Made by a program: the position numbers and the translations under genes
Notes under the pieces: generated by a model
Databases searched by the model: none
Seen by the model: the letters and a program-made list of their open reading frames with translations, nothing else
Told to the model about the DNA's origin: nothing
Part shown: positions 1-5,691 of the stretch, piece after piece
Layout of the letters: each line of letters begins with the position of its first letter
Position numbering within the stretch: position 1 is the stretch's first letter
NCBI GenBank assembly: GCA_001771975.1
Contig: MERE01000192.1
Span: 1 to 8,045, forward strand
Direction of reading: 5' to 3'
Source: Betaproteobacteria bacterium RIFCSPLOWO2_02_FULL_68_150
GTDB taxonomy: Bacteria; Pseudomonadota; Gammaproteobacteria; Burkholderiales; SG8-39
Length of the DNA: 8,045 nucleotides

Positions 1-68
1 AATTGTCCGCGCTTCCCGAGAGCTGGCGCGAGTACTTTCGCGAGCGCCTTTTGAAGCCCGACGCGTGA
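1..68 (+). CDS. 3' end of an unidentified gene (5' partial)
   Basis: The frame starting at base 3 is open from the window edge and ends at TGA 66-68. It encodes about 21 residues with a charged, aromatic-rich tail (ESWREYFRERLLKPDA). Codons are mostly G/C-ending like the genes downstream, and the next plus-strand gene follows closely, so this is probably the end of the preceding operon member. Too little remains to assign a family. A GTG at 65-67 overlaps this stop codon (GTGA) and is an alternative start for the next gene. Confidence 0.55.
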   Translation, partial: LSALPESWREYFRERLLKPDA

Positions 69-112
69 TTCGTTCCGCTCAAAGCGAAGAGCGCGAGGGC
101 GAACCGTCGGAC

Positions 113-439
113 ATGACGCTCCCGCTCTACCTGTTCGTGGCGTTCGCGATCTTCGCGCTCGTCATGGCCCTCCTCGCCTTGGCGGGCGCAAGCAACGCGC
201 GCGAGATCGCCCAACTGCTCGGCGTCGTGCCGCACCGCCCGGTGACCATGGCCGTGATGCTGCTCTCGCTCCTGCCCAGCGCGGCGCTGGCAGGCTGCGC
301 CGCCTACGCGATCCTCTGGCCCGCGGGTCGCTACCGGAACCGCTGCCTCGCGGGCACCGCCATCGCATTGGCGCTTGCCGCCCTCCTTTACTGGAGCCCG
401 CAGGCGGTTCGCATGCTGCAGGTATTATCCGGTTCATGA
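113..439 (+). CDS. Small three-helix inner-membrane protein, function unknown
   Basis: The product is a 108-residue, very hydrophobic protein with three predicted membrane segments at about residues 4-25, 44-69 and 78-95. A short loop (NAREIAQLLGVVPHRP) lies between the first two, and a basic stretch (GRYRNR) between the last two. I do not recognise the family. The start is uncertain. ATG 113 puts the first helix at the N-terminus, and G/C-ending codons dominate from there on, but its nearest Shine-Dalgarno-like GAGG (95-98) is 14 bases away. The alternative GTG at 65 overlaps the upstream stop and would add 16 polar residues, but those codons include several ending in A or T (ATT, CGT, GCT, CAA, GAA), unlike the body. 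The stop overlaps the next start as ATGA at 436-439, implying coupled translation with the VOC gene. The context gives no specific role. Confidence 0.75.
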   Translation: MTLPLYLFVAFAIFALVMALLALAGASNAREIAQLLGVVPHRPVTMAVMLLSLLPSAALAGCAAYAILWPAGRYRNRCLAGTAIALALAALLYWSPQAVRMLQVLSGS

Positions 440-855
440 GCGGCTTGCCCATGCTCCACCACCTCTCCTTCGCCGTAGCCGATCTCGCCCGCGCGGCCGC
501 CTTCTACGACGCCGTCCTGGCAACGCTCGGCTACGTCCGCGTCTGGACCGCGCCCGACGCGATCGGCTATGGACTGCCGGGCGGCGGCGATGAGTTCGCG
601 ATCAAGTCGCGCAGCGAAGCCGTGACTGCACCGGGACCGGGTTTCCACCTCGCCTTCGCCGCGCCGTCGCGCGAGGCGGTCGAGCGCTTTCACGCGGCCG
701 CCCTGCAGCACGGCGGCCGCAGCAACGGCGCACCGGGCCTGCGGCCGCAATACGGGCCGGACTACTACGCCGCCTTCGTCACCGACCCCGACGGCTATCG
801 CATCGAAGCCGTGATTCATGCAGAATCCGCACTCCCTGCCGTACCCGCGGCATGA
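436..855 (+). CDS. VOC family protein (glyoxalase/bleomycin resistance/dioxygenase fold)
   Basis: The product is a 139-residue cytosolic protein of the vicinal oxygen chelate superfamily, at the normal single-domain length. It opens with the typical first strand and helix (LHHLSFAVADLARAAAFYDAVL) and closes with the family signature around residues 113-127 (AFVTDPDGYRIEAVI). Likely metal ligands are H9 (or H8), H71 and E124, in the H/H/E arrangement of the superfamily. Members include glyoxalase I, fosfomycin-resistance and ring-cleavage enzymes; nothing here fixes the substrate, and a lactoylglutathione-lyase-like label would be only a guess. The start at 436 overlaps the upstream stop by four bases. 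An in-frame ATG at 451 (residue 6) is a credible alternative, since many relatives begin right at the LHH motif. The cupin gene follows 12 bases after the stop. Confidence 0.9.
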   Translation: MSGLPMLHHLSFAVADLARAAAFYDAVLATLGYVRVWTAPDAIGYGLPGGGDEFAIKSRSEAVTAPGPGFHLAFAAPSREAVERFHAAALQHGGRSNGAPGLRPQYGPDYYAAFVTDPDGYRIEAVIHAESALPAVPAA

Positions 856-867
856 ACCCTTGACGAC

Positions 868-1362
868 ATGACCAAACCCTTGCGGGCCACCGACGTCCCA
901 GCGCGCGCCGGCTCGTCCTATCCGGAACCCTTCCGCAGCCGCATGGGCGAGGCCGACTGGCGGGCGCTCGGCGATGCTTTCGGACTGACGCAATGCGGCG
1001 TCAATCTCGAGACGCTCCAGCCCGGGGCGCAATCGGCGCTACGCCACTGGCACACGCTGTGCGACGAATTCGTCTACGTGCTGGAGGGCGAACTGATGCT
1101 GCGCACGAACGAAGGCGAAACCAGCATGGTCAGCGGCGCTTGCGTCGGCTTCAAGGCCGGTGAGCCGAACGGCCACCACCTCGTCAACCGCTCGGCGCGG
1201 CCGGCACGCTTCCTCGTGATCGGAACCCGGGTGCCGGGCGACACGGGGTTCTATCCCGACGACGATCTCCTGTGGTGCCGGAACGAGAACGGCCGCTACC
1301 CCGCCCACAAGGACGGCAGGCCCTACTGGCTGCCGGGCGGCGAGCCGCCCGCCGGCGGTTAG
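868..1362 (+). CDS. Single-domain cupin protein (COG3837-like)
   Basis: The product is a 164-residue cytosolic protein with one conserved beta-barrel cupin domain at about residues 45-120. Cupin motif 1 is visible as HWHTLCDEFVYVLEGE, giving ligands H60, H62 and E67. Motif 2 follows as GEPNGHHLVN, with the fourth ligand at H103 or H104 and the conserved N107. All metal-binding positions therefore look intact. The flanks (AFGLTQCGVNLETLQPGAQS before; VIGTRVPGDTGFYPDDDL and a KDGRPY tail after) resemble the uncharacterised COG3837 cupins from memory. These are usually annotated only as cupin domain-containing, with no known reaction. No clear Shine-Dalgarno precedes ATG 868, so it probably depends on coupling with the VOC gene. 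A GC-rich inverted repeat (1335-1350) lies inside the last codons without a T-run. Confidence 0.88.
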   Translation: MTKPLRATDVPARAGSSYPEPFRSRMGEADWRALGDAFGLTQCGVNLETLQPGAQSALRHWHTLCDEFVYVLEGELMLRTNEGETSMVSGACVGFKAGEPNGHHLVNRSARPARFLVIGTRVPGDTGFYPDDDLLWCRNENGRYPAHKDGRPYWLPGGEPPAGG

Positions 1363-1365
1363 GCG

Positions 1366-1394
1366 TTGACCGCAGTCACGCAGTGCATTGCAAT
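1366..1394 (+). promoter_or_regulatory. Candidate sigma70 promoter for the lipoprotein gene
   Basis: TTGACC (1366-1371) matches the -35 consensus at five of six positions. It is followed after 17 bases by TGCAAT (1389-1394), four of six against TATAAT. It starts three bases after the cupin stop codon and would initiate near 1401, giving an untranslated leader of about 80 bases. The -10 box overlaps a perfect 8-base palindrome, ATTGCAAT (1387-1394). The call rests on consensus and position only. Confidence 0.4.
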
Positions 1395-1467
1395 AGAGGC
1401 GCCCTCACGCCGAACCTGTCCCTGGGCCGGCTTCGATCGAGGGGAGGATCCGGTCCATATCAATAAC

Positions 1468-1473
1468 GAGGAG
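1468..1473 (+). promoter_or_regulatory. Strong ribosome binding site of the lipoprotein gene
   Basis: GAGGAG lies seven bases before ATG 1481, in a locally A-rich stretch. It fixes the start of the lipoprotein gene and is much stronger than anything ahead of the VOC or cupin genes, fitting an independently expressed gene. Confidence 0.8.
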
Positions 1474-1480
1474 TACGAAA

Positions 1481-1921
1481 ATGACACCAAGAACTCTGCT
1501 TTCCGCCGCAGTCTGCGGGCTTGTCGTGCTCGGCTGCGCCTACCCATGGCCGCGGGTCGCTGCGGACCGGGAGTGCGTCTCCGACCAATGCGAGGTGAAG
1601 GTCACCGTGCTTCCAGGAACCACCGGCCCGTGCATTCCGGACGTCGACGTAGGCAGGGTCATCGTCGATCCGGGGAAGTCGAATCCGAATGCCGGCAAGG
1701 TCATCTTCTGGGAGTTTGCGTCGGGCACCACGAATGCCCAGTTCCCCGCGGACGGAATCGTGTTCGCTGCCGATTCGGGCTTTCAGTGCGTGCGGCAGGG
1801 TCAAGGCGAACGCTTCATGTGCAACAACGCGCGCAGCAGCGGCCCATGGAAGTACAGCGTCAATGTCGTAAGCAACGGGGCGCGCTGCGAAGAGCTCGAT
1901 CCCTACGTCGTCAACCCGTGA
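1481..1921 (+). CDS. Small cysteine-rich predicted lipoprotein, function unknown
   Basis: The product is a 146-residue exported protein. The N-terminus is a short signal peptide with R4 and a hydrophobic core (residues 5-18) ending in a lipobox-like VLGC, so C19 is the likely lipidated residue. Residue +2 is Ala, not Asp, which by the usual rule favours outer-membrane sorting. Six further cysteines (C32, C37, C51, C103, C114, C136) allow up to three disulfides in the periplasm. The mature part is strand-rich (VIFWEFA, GIVFAAD, WKYSVNVV) and ends in LDPYVVNP, suggesting a small beta-sandwich domain. I do not recognise a named family. If the lipobox is not used, signal peptidase I cleavage near RVAA/D (about residue 28) is the alternative. 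The gene has its own Shine-Dalgarno and probable promoter, and its last 11 bases overlap the convergent cyclase gene. Confidence 0.8.
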   Translation: MTPRTLLSAAVCGLVVLGCAYPWPRVAADRECVSDQCEVKVTVLPGTTGPCIPDVDVGRVIVDPGKSNPNAGKVIFWEFASGTTNAQFPADGIVFAADSGFQCVRQGQGERFMCNNARSSGPWKYSVNVVSNGARCEELDPYVVNP

Positions 1922-4553
1922 TCGGACCGTCCGATTCCATCCAGAGGCGCGCTTCGGCCAACGCAGCGGCGTGACCGAGCGCGCGGCCGGCCGCCTCGGC
2001 AGGGCCGTACTCCGCCGCACCGAGCGCCTGCCGCGCGCGCTCGATCCAGGGCGCGAGGAACGCCTCGTCGGAAGGATCGCGCTGCAGTCCGCTTTGCGCC
2101 GCCTGCGCTTCGGCTGCGCCGAATAAGCGCGCCGCGCGCGCCCACTGCGCGCGCGATGCAGCCAGACCGGCGCACACCTCGAGCGCGCTCTGCGCTGCGC
2201 GCGTGGAGCCGATCTCTTCGGCGATCGCCAGCGCTTCGAGCAGCGAGCGCCGGGCGCGATCCGGCGCGTCCCGGGTCGTAGCGACGATGGCAAGGTTGAG
2301 CAATCCGATCGCGATGTTCTCCCGGTCGCCCGAACTCCTCGCCAGCGCCACCACCTCCTCGTAGAGCGGCTCGGCCGCATCGAGATCTCCGTCGGCGCGA
2401 TGCAGCTGTGCCACGGCGGTCAAAGCGCCCACGAGCTGGATCCTGTTTTGCAGCTTTCGCGCCAGCGCCAGTGCCTGCTGCGCACTGGCGTGCGCCGCAG
2501 CCCTGTCGCCCTGCCCCTGCAACGCCAGCGCGAGCGGCTGCAGCGCCGCGAGCTCACTGCGCTCGTCTCCAATTTCCCGTGAAATCGCGAGACTCTCCCG
2601 CAGGAGTCCCGCGGCTACGCCGTAGCGGCCGGTGAAGGCGCAGATCTGGCCCGCGTTGAACAGTCCCCTGCACCGGGCCGCGTCCCGCGCCTCGGCTCCC
2701 GGGCGCGCGAGCGCCTCGAGCATGAGCCGCAGGCCCAGCTCGAGCGGGCCGCGCACGAACCAATACAGCTTGACCGCGTCCAGCAGACGGTAGCCCGCCT
2801 CTGCACCGCCCGGCGCACGATCGCACCAGCGATGCGCAGCGATGACGTTCTCGCGTTCCTGATCGAGCCGCGCCAGCCACGCCCCCTGCTCCGGTCCGCT
2901 CAGCGCCGGCCGCGCCTTTTCCGCAAGCACAAGGTAATAGGCGAGGTGGCGTGCGCGAGTCGCCTTTTTCTCGTGCGCTTCCTCGAGCCGCTCGCGCGCG
3001 TACTGCCGCACGGTCTCCAGCATCCGGTAGCGCTCGCCGCTCGCCTCGGGCACGACCAGCGACTTGTCGACCAGATGCGCCAGCAGATCGAGCACTTCCT
3101 CGGCGCGCAGCGAGTCGTCCGCGCCGACCGCTTCCGCCGCCTCGAGCGCCCAGCCGCCGGCGAAGATCGACAGCCGCCGCAGGAGGGCGCGCTCGGGCCC
3201 GGTAAGCAGATCGTAGCTCCAGTCGATCAGCGCGCGCAGCGACTGCTGGCGCGGCAGCGCGGTGCGCTCGCCGCTCGCCAGCAGCCGGAACCGGTCGCCG
3301 ATGCGCGCGGCGATGTTTTCCACCGACAGCGCCCGCACGCGCGCCGCTGCGAGTTCGAGGGCGAGCGGGATGCCGTCCAGGTGACGGCAGATGGCAGCAA
3401 TCGCCCGGGCGTTCTGCGACGTGACCCCGAACCCGGGTTGTGCCGCGCGGGCGCGTTCGAGGAACAGGCGAACCGATTCGCATCGCACCAGGGTCTCGGG
3501 CCGCGCTGAAGCCTCGGGAACTTCAAGCACCGGCACCGAAAGCACCGTCTCTCCGGCGGCATGCAGCGGCTCGCGGCTCGAGGCGAGCATCTTCAGCTGG
3601 GCGCCCGAGCGCAGCAGCGTCGCCGCGAGTTCGGCGCAGGACTGGAGCAGATGCTCGCAATTGTCGAGCACGATCAGCAGGCGGCGCTCGCGCACCTGGC
3701 GCACGAGCGCCTCGATCACCGGCCGCCCGCTTTCCTCGCGCACGCCGAGAACCGAGGCCAGCGCCTGCGCGACCAGGCTCGGATCGGCGATCGGCGCCAG
3801 CTCGACGAACCACACGCCGTCGCCATAGTCGTCAAGGACTTCGGCAGCCAGCTGCAGCGCGAGGCGCGTCTTGCCGAGGCCGCCCGCGCCGAGCAGCGTC
3901 AGCAGCCGCGTCCGGCCGAGCAGCGCCTTCGCCTCGGCCAGCTCGCGCTCGCGGCCGATGAACGACGTCACCTGTTGGGGCAGATTGTTGGGCGTCGCCT
4001 CCAGCGAGCGCAGCGCCGGAAATTCCGCGCGCAGGAGCGGATGCACGAGCTGGTAGATGCGCTCCGGAGCGGACAGGTCACGCAGCCGCACCGATCCCAG
4101 GTCGCGCAGCGAGGCGCCCTCAGGAAGCCGGTTGCCGACGCACTCGGCTACGGCCTGCGACAGCAGCACCTGCCCGCCGTGCGCCGCGCTCATGACGCGC
4201 GCGGCGCGGTTCACCGCGGGGCCGAAGAAGTCGTTGTCGCGCCGCTCACCGGACCCGCTGTGCAGCCCGCAGCGCACCTTGAGCGCCATGCCGTCGTCGC
4301 CCGCTGTTTGCGCCAGGCCGAGCTGCAGCCGCAGGCTCGCGCCGAGCGCATCGAGCGGGTTCGAAAATGCGGCGTGCACCCCGTCGCCGGTCGTCTTGAC
4401 CAGCACGCCCCGATGCGATTCGACCGCCGCGCGCGCGATCGCGTCGTGCCGCGCCAGCGCCGCGCGCATGCGCTCGGGTTCCTGCTCCCACAGCCGCGTG
4501 CTGCCCTCGACGTCGGTGAAAAGAAAGGTCGTGACCGCAGCGGGATCGACCAC
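1911..4553 (-). CDS. Class III adenylate cyclase-STAND ATPase-TPR fusion protein
   Basis: The product is an 880-residue cytosolic signalling protein. Residues 7-170 form a class III nucleotide cyclase domain: metal aspartates D14 (FTDVEGST) and D57 (TGDG), adenine-recognition positions K53 and D108, and transition-state residues N115 and R119 (VNRAAR). The set looks complete, so ATP-to-cAMP activity is expected. A predicted-ATPase (STAND/AfsR-like, COG3903) domain follows: the NNLPQQVTSFIGRE entry at 189-202, Walker A GAGGLGKT at 222-229, Walker B LLIVLDN ending at D297-N298, SSREPL at 325-330 and GIPLALE at 394-400. From about residue 631 the protein is TPR-like helical repeats, with no C-terminal helix-turn-helix. 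The GTG at 4553 is chosen because GAGG lies seven bases upstream and the cyclase fold begins immediately after it. The frame stays open further upstream but runs through the acetyltransferase gene. It lies 20 bases after that gene and is the last member of the minus-strand operon. Confidence 0.92.
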   Translation of the reverse strand: MVDPAAVTTFLFTDVEGSTRLWEQEPERMRAALARHDAIARAAVESHRGVLVKTTGDGVHAAFSNPLDALGASLRLQLGLAQTAGDDGMALKVRCGLHSGSGERRDNDFFGPAVNRAARVMSAAHGGQVLLSQAVAECVGNRLPEGASLRDLGSVRLRDLSAPERIYQLVHPLLRAEFPALRSLEATPNNLPQQVTSFIGRERELAEAKALLGRTRLLTLLGAGGLGKTRLALQLAAEVLDDYGDGVWFVELAPIADPSLVAQALASVLGVREESGRPVIEALVRQVRERRLLIVLDNCEHLLQSCAELAATLLRSGAQLKMLASSREPLHAAGETVLSVPVLEVPEASARPETLVRCESVRLFLERARAAQPGFGVTSQNARAIAAICRHLDGIPLALELAAARVRALSVENIAARIGDRFRLLASGERTALPRQQSLRALIDWSYDLLTGPERALLRRLSIFAGGWALEAAEAVGADDSLRAEEVLDLLAHLVDKSLVVPEASGERYRMLETVRQYARERLEEAHEKKATRARHLAYYLVLAEKARPALSGPEQGAWLARLDQERENVIAAHRWCDRAPGGAEAGYRLLDAVKLYWFVRGPLELGLRLMLEALARPGAEARDAARCRGLFNAGQICAFTGRYGVAAGLLRESLAISREIGDERSELAALQPLALALQGQGDRAAAHASAQQALALARKLQNRIQLVGALTAVAQLHRADGDLDAAEPLYEEVVALARSSGDRENIAIGLLNLAIVATTRDAPDRARRSLLEALAIAEEIGSTRAAQSALEVCAGLAASRAQWARAARLFGAAEAQAAQSGLQRDPSDEAFLAPWIERARQALGAAEYGPAEAAGRALGHAAALAEARLWMESDGPITG

Positions 4554-4560
4554 GGCACCG

Positions 4561-4564
4561 CCTC
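4561..4564 (-). promoter_or_regulatory. Ribosome binding site deciding the cyclase start
   Basis: On the minus strand GAGG (4564 down to 4561) is followed by seven bases and GTG at 4553. It lies in the 20-base gap after the acetyltransferase stop (4576-4574). Its position supports GTG 4553 over the in-frame starts further upstream. Confidence 0.6.
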
Positions 4565-4573
4565 GTGGCCGCG

Positions 4574-5131
4574 CTACGCGCGCCGGCGCATGATCGGGCG
4601 CGAGCGATCGGCGCAGTCCTTGAAGCCTGCGGCCTCGAAGGCCGGCGCAAACCCGGTCCACGCGAAGGCGGTGGCAGACCTGTGGTACGGCTTCGGCACT
4701 ACCGGATAGCCTTCCACGAGATGGCCGCCGCAGCGGCGCACGTGTTTCAGCGCGGCGCGCAGCAACTGCACCGTCACGCCCCTGCGCCGAAAACCCCGCG
4801 CCACATAGAAGCAGGTCACCGACCAGACCGGTTGGTCGTCGACCGGCGCGAGCACGCGCGAACGCGCGAGCCTCGCATAGGCCGTGCGCGGCTCGAGCGC
4901 GCACCAGCCTACCGGCTTGCCATCGGCGTAGGCGAGTATTCCCGGGACGCGCCCCGCTTTGACGATTCTGCGGAATGCGCGCCGGTTGCCCTCGCCCTGC
5001 TGACGCGCGAACTCGGCGCGCGGCAGCTTCCAGAACATGCACCAGCAGCCGGCGCAGGCGCCGCGCGGCCCAAAGAGGGCCGCTGCATCGTCCCAGAGAT
5101 CGGGCGTGAGCGGACGAAACTCGAGCTTCAA
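4574..5131 (-). CDS. GNAT family N-acetyltransferase with N-terminal cysteine cluster
   Basis: The product is a 185-residue cytosolic protein expected to transfer an acetyl group from acetyl-CoA to an unknown amine. The acetyl-CoA-binding motif A lies at about residues 102-125: a strand (WSVTCFYV) followed by the R/Q-x-x-G-x-type loop RGFRRRGVT and the helix after it. A later strand carries LVEGYPV and the end has AFEAAGF. The N-terminus has a distinctive C26-x2-C29-x-C31 cluster (GACAGCWCMFWKLPR), which I recall from a subgroup of uncharacterised GNAT proteins. The start is a TTG at 5131; no ATG or GTG lies just upstream in frame. A GAGG eight bases before it overlaps the TGA of the preceding gene, so translation is probably coupled. 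The substrate could be a small metabolite, antibiotic or protein; the sequence does not say which. Confidence 0.85.
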   Translation of the reverse strand: MKLEFRPLTPDLWDDAAALFGPRGACAGCWCMFWKLPRAEFARQQGEGNRRAFRRIVKAGRVPGILAYADGKPVGWCALEPRTAYARLARSRVLAPVDDQPVWSVTCFYVARGFRRRGVTVQLLRAALKHVRRCGGHLVEGYPVVPKPYHRSATAFAWTGFAPAFEAAGFKDCADRSRPIMRRRA

Positions 5132-5139
5132 GACGCGCG

Positions 5140-5143
5140 CCTC
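5140..5143 (-). promoter_or_regulatory. Shine-Dalgarno overlapping the upstream stop, for the TTG start
   Basis: On the minus strand the bases GTGAGG hold both the SRPBCC stop codon (TGA, 5144-5142) and a GAGG Shine-Dalgarno (5143-5140). Eight bases separate it from the TTG start at 5131. This decides the acetyltransferase start and implies that ribosomes terminating on the upstream gene feed its translation. Confidence 0.6.
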
Positions 5144-5669
5144 ACTTCTCCGCCAGCATCTTCAGCCGGGTCAGCCCCTGCTCGAAGTCCGGGCCGACCA
5201 TGCGGTCCATCAGCAGCGCGAAGTAGTGCAGGTAGGGATTGGCACCCATGTCGCCCTCGTTGCTCCAGGAGACGCGCGTTCCGGTGACACCCGCGGTGAG
5301 CGTCAGCACTCCGGTGGAACTCATGCCGAAATCGGGAAACGACAGCCGGTACTCGATCAGCCTGCCCGGCTCGGCGCGCGTGAACTCCATCGCGCCGTTG
5401 CCCTCGCTCTGGCTCTGCCAGGACCACTTCGCGCCCTGCCCGGCCGGTGCGCCGGCGTAGCTCATCTTCATGTTCGGGTCGCGCTGGTTCCACACCGTCC
5501 ATCGGGCCCATTCGCGAGGGTCCTGGATCAGCGCGTAGACCTTCTCGGCCGGCGCGCGGATCTCGGTCGAGCGCTCTACGCGAAACTGCGACGGCAGGAG
5601 AAACCCGACCAGCGTCAGCAGCACCGCCAGACCCGCGATCACGATCAGCAGCCCCTTCAGGATCTTCAT
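5142..5669 (-). CDS. Membrane-anchored SRPBCC (polyketide cyclase/dehydrase-like) protein
   Basis: The product is a 175-residue protein. Residues 4-25 form one hydrophobic helix that probably anchors it in the inner membrane. The rest is a START-like ligand-binding domain of the polyketide_cyc2 group: FRVERSTEIRAPAEKVYALI at 29-48, DPREWARWTVW at 50-60, RDPNM, and the closing helix around MDRMVGPDFEQGLTRLKML. Members bind hydrophobic ligands in a deep pocket and most have no known reaction; enzyme activity should not be assumed. Domain orientation is uncertain because the anchor has few flanking charges beyond K2 and K5. The start is secure: GAGGAGGAA precedes ATG 5669 by six bases. It lies 22 bases after the metalloprotease and 10 bases before the acetyltransferase, so it is an internal operon member. 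Confidence 0.88.
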   Translation of the reverse strand: MKILKGLLIVIAGLAVLLTLVGFLLPSQFRVERSTEIRAPAEKVYALIQDPREWARWTVWNQRDPNMKMSYAGAPAGQGAKWSWQSQSEGNGAMEFTRAEPGRLIEYRLSFPDFGMSSTGVLTLTAGVTGTRVSWSNEGDMGANPYLHYFALLMDRMVGPDFEQGLTRLKMLAEK

Positions 5670-5675
5670 GAGGTC

Positions 5676-5684
5676 TTCCTCCTC
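5676..5684 (-). promoter_or_regulatory. Strong ribosome binding site of the SRPBCC gene
   Basis: GAGGAGGAA on the minus strand lies six bases before ATG 5669, inside the 22-base gap after the metalloprotease stop. It is the strongest Shine-Dalgarno in the minus-strand operon and fixes the start. Confidence 0.8.
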
Positions 5685-5691
5685 GGTGAAT

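Noticed and set aside
855..882. Repeated AACCCTTG at a 20-base spacing around the cupin start
   Set aside because: Only eight bases, two copies; not enough to call a regulatory repeat or duplication.
388..1032. 214-residue open frame on the minus strand across the VOC and cupin genes
   Set aside because: It is antisense to two genes with clear conserved motifs, has low-complexity Arg/Ala/Gly composition and no recognisable domain; typical of GC-rich shadow frames.
1335..1350. Perfect GC inverted repeat (GGGCGGC / GCCGCCC) at the end of the cupin gene
   Set aside because: It lies inside codons, leaves only a two- to four-base loop and is not followed by a T-run, so it is not supported as a terminator.
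1366..1974. 202-residue plus-strand open frame around the lipoprotein gene
   Set aside because: It overlaps the lipoprotein gene in another frame and lacks a ribosome binding site; the lipoprotein has a signal peptide and strong Shine-Dalgarno.
1460..2380. 306-residue minus-strand open frame
   Set aside because: It runs out of frame through the 3' end of the cyclase-ATPase and antisense to the lipoprotein; its Arg-rich composition indicates a shadow.
2554..3483. 309-residue minus-strand open frame
   Set aside because: It is the cyclase-ATPase read in another frame; Arg/Ala/Gly-rich, no motifs.
1911..4553. Cyclase-ATPase gene as part of a known antiphage system
   Set aside because: Architecture resembles STAND sensors in general, but no defence partner genes, nuclease or other effectors, or mobile-element context are present in the window.
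3561..4709. 382-residue plus-strand open frame
   Set aside because: It is antisense to the cyclase and ATPase domains, whose catalytic motifs are intact in the other strand.
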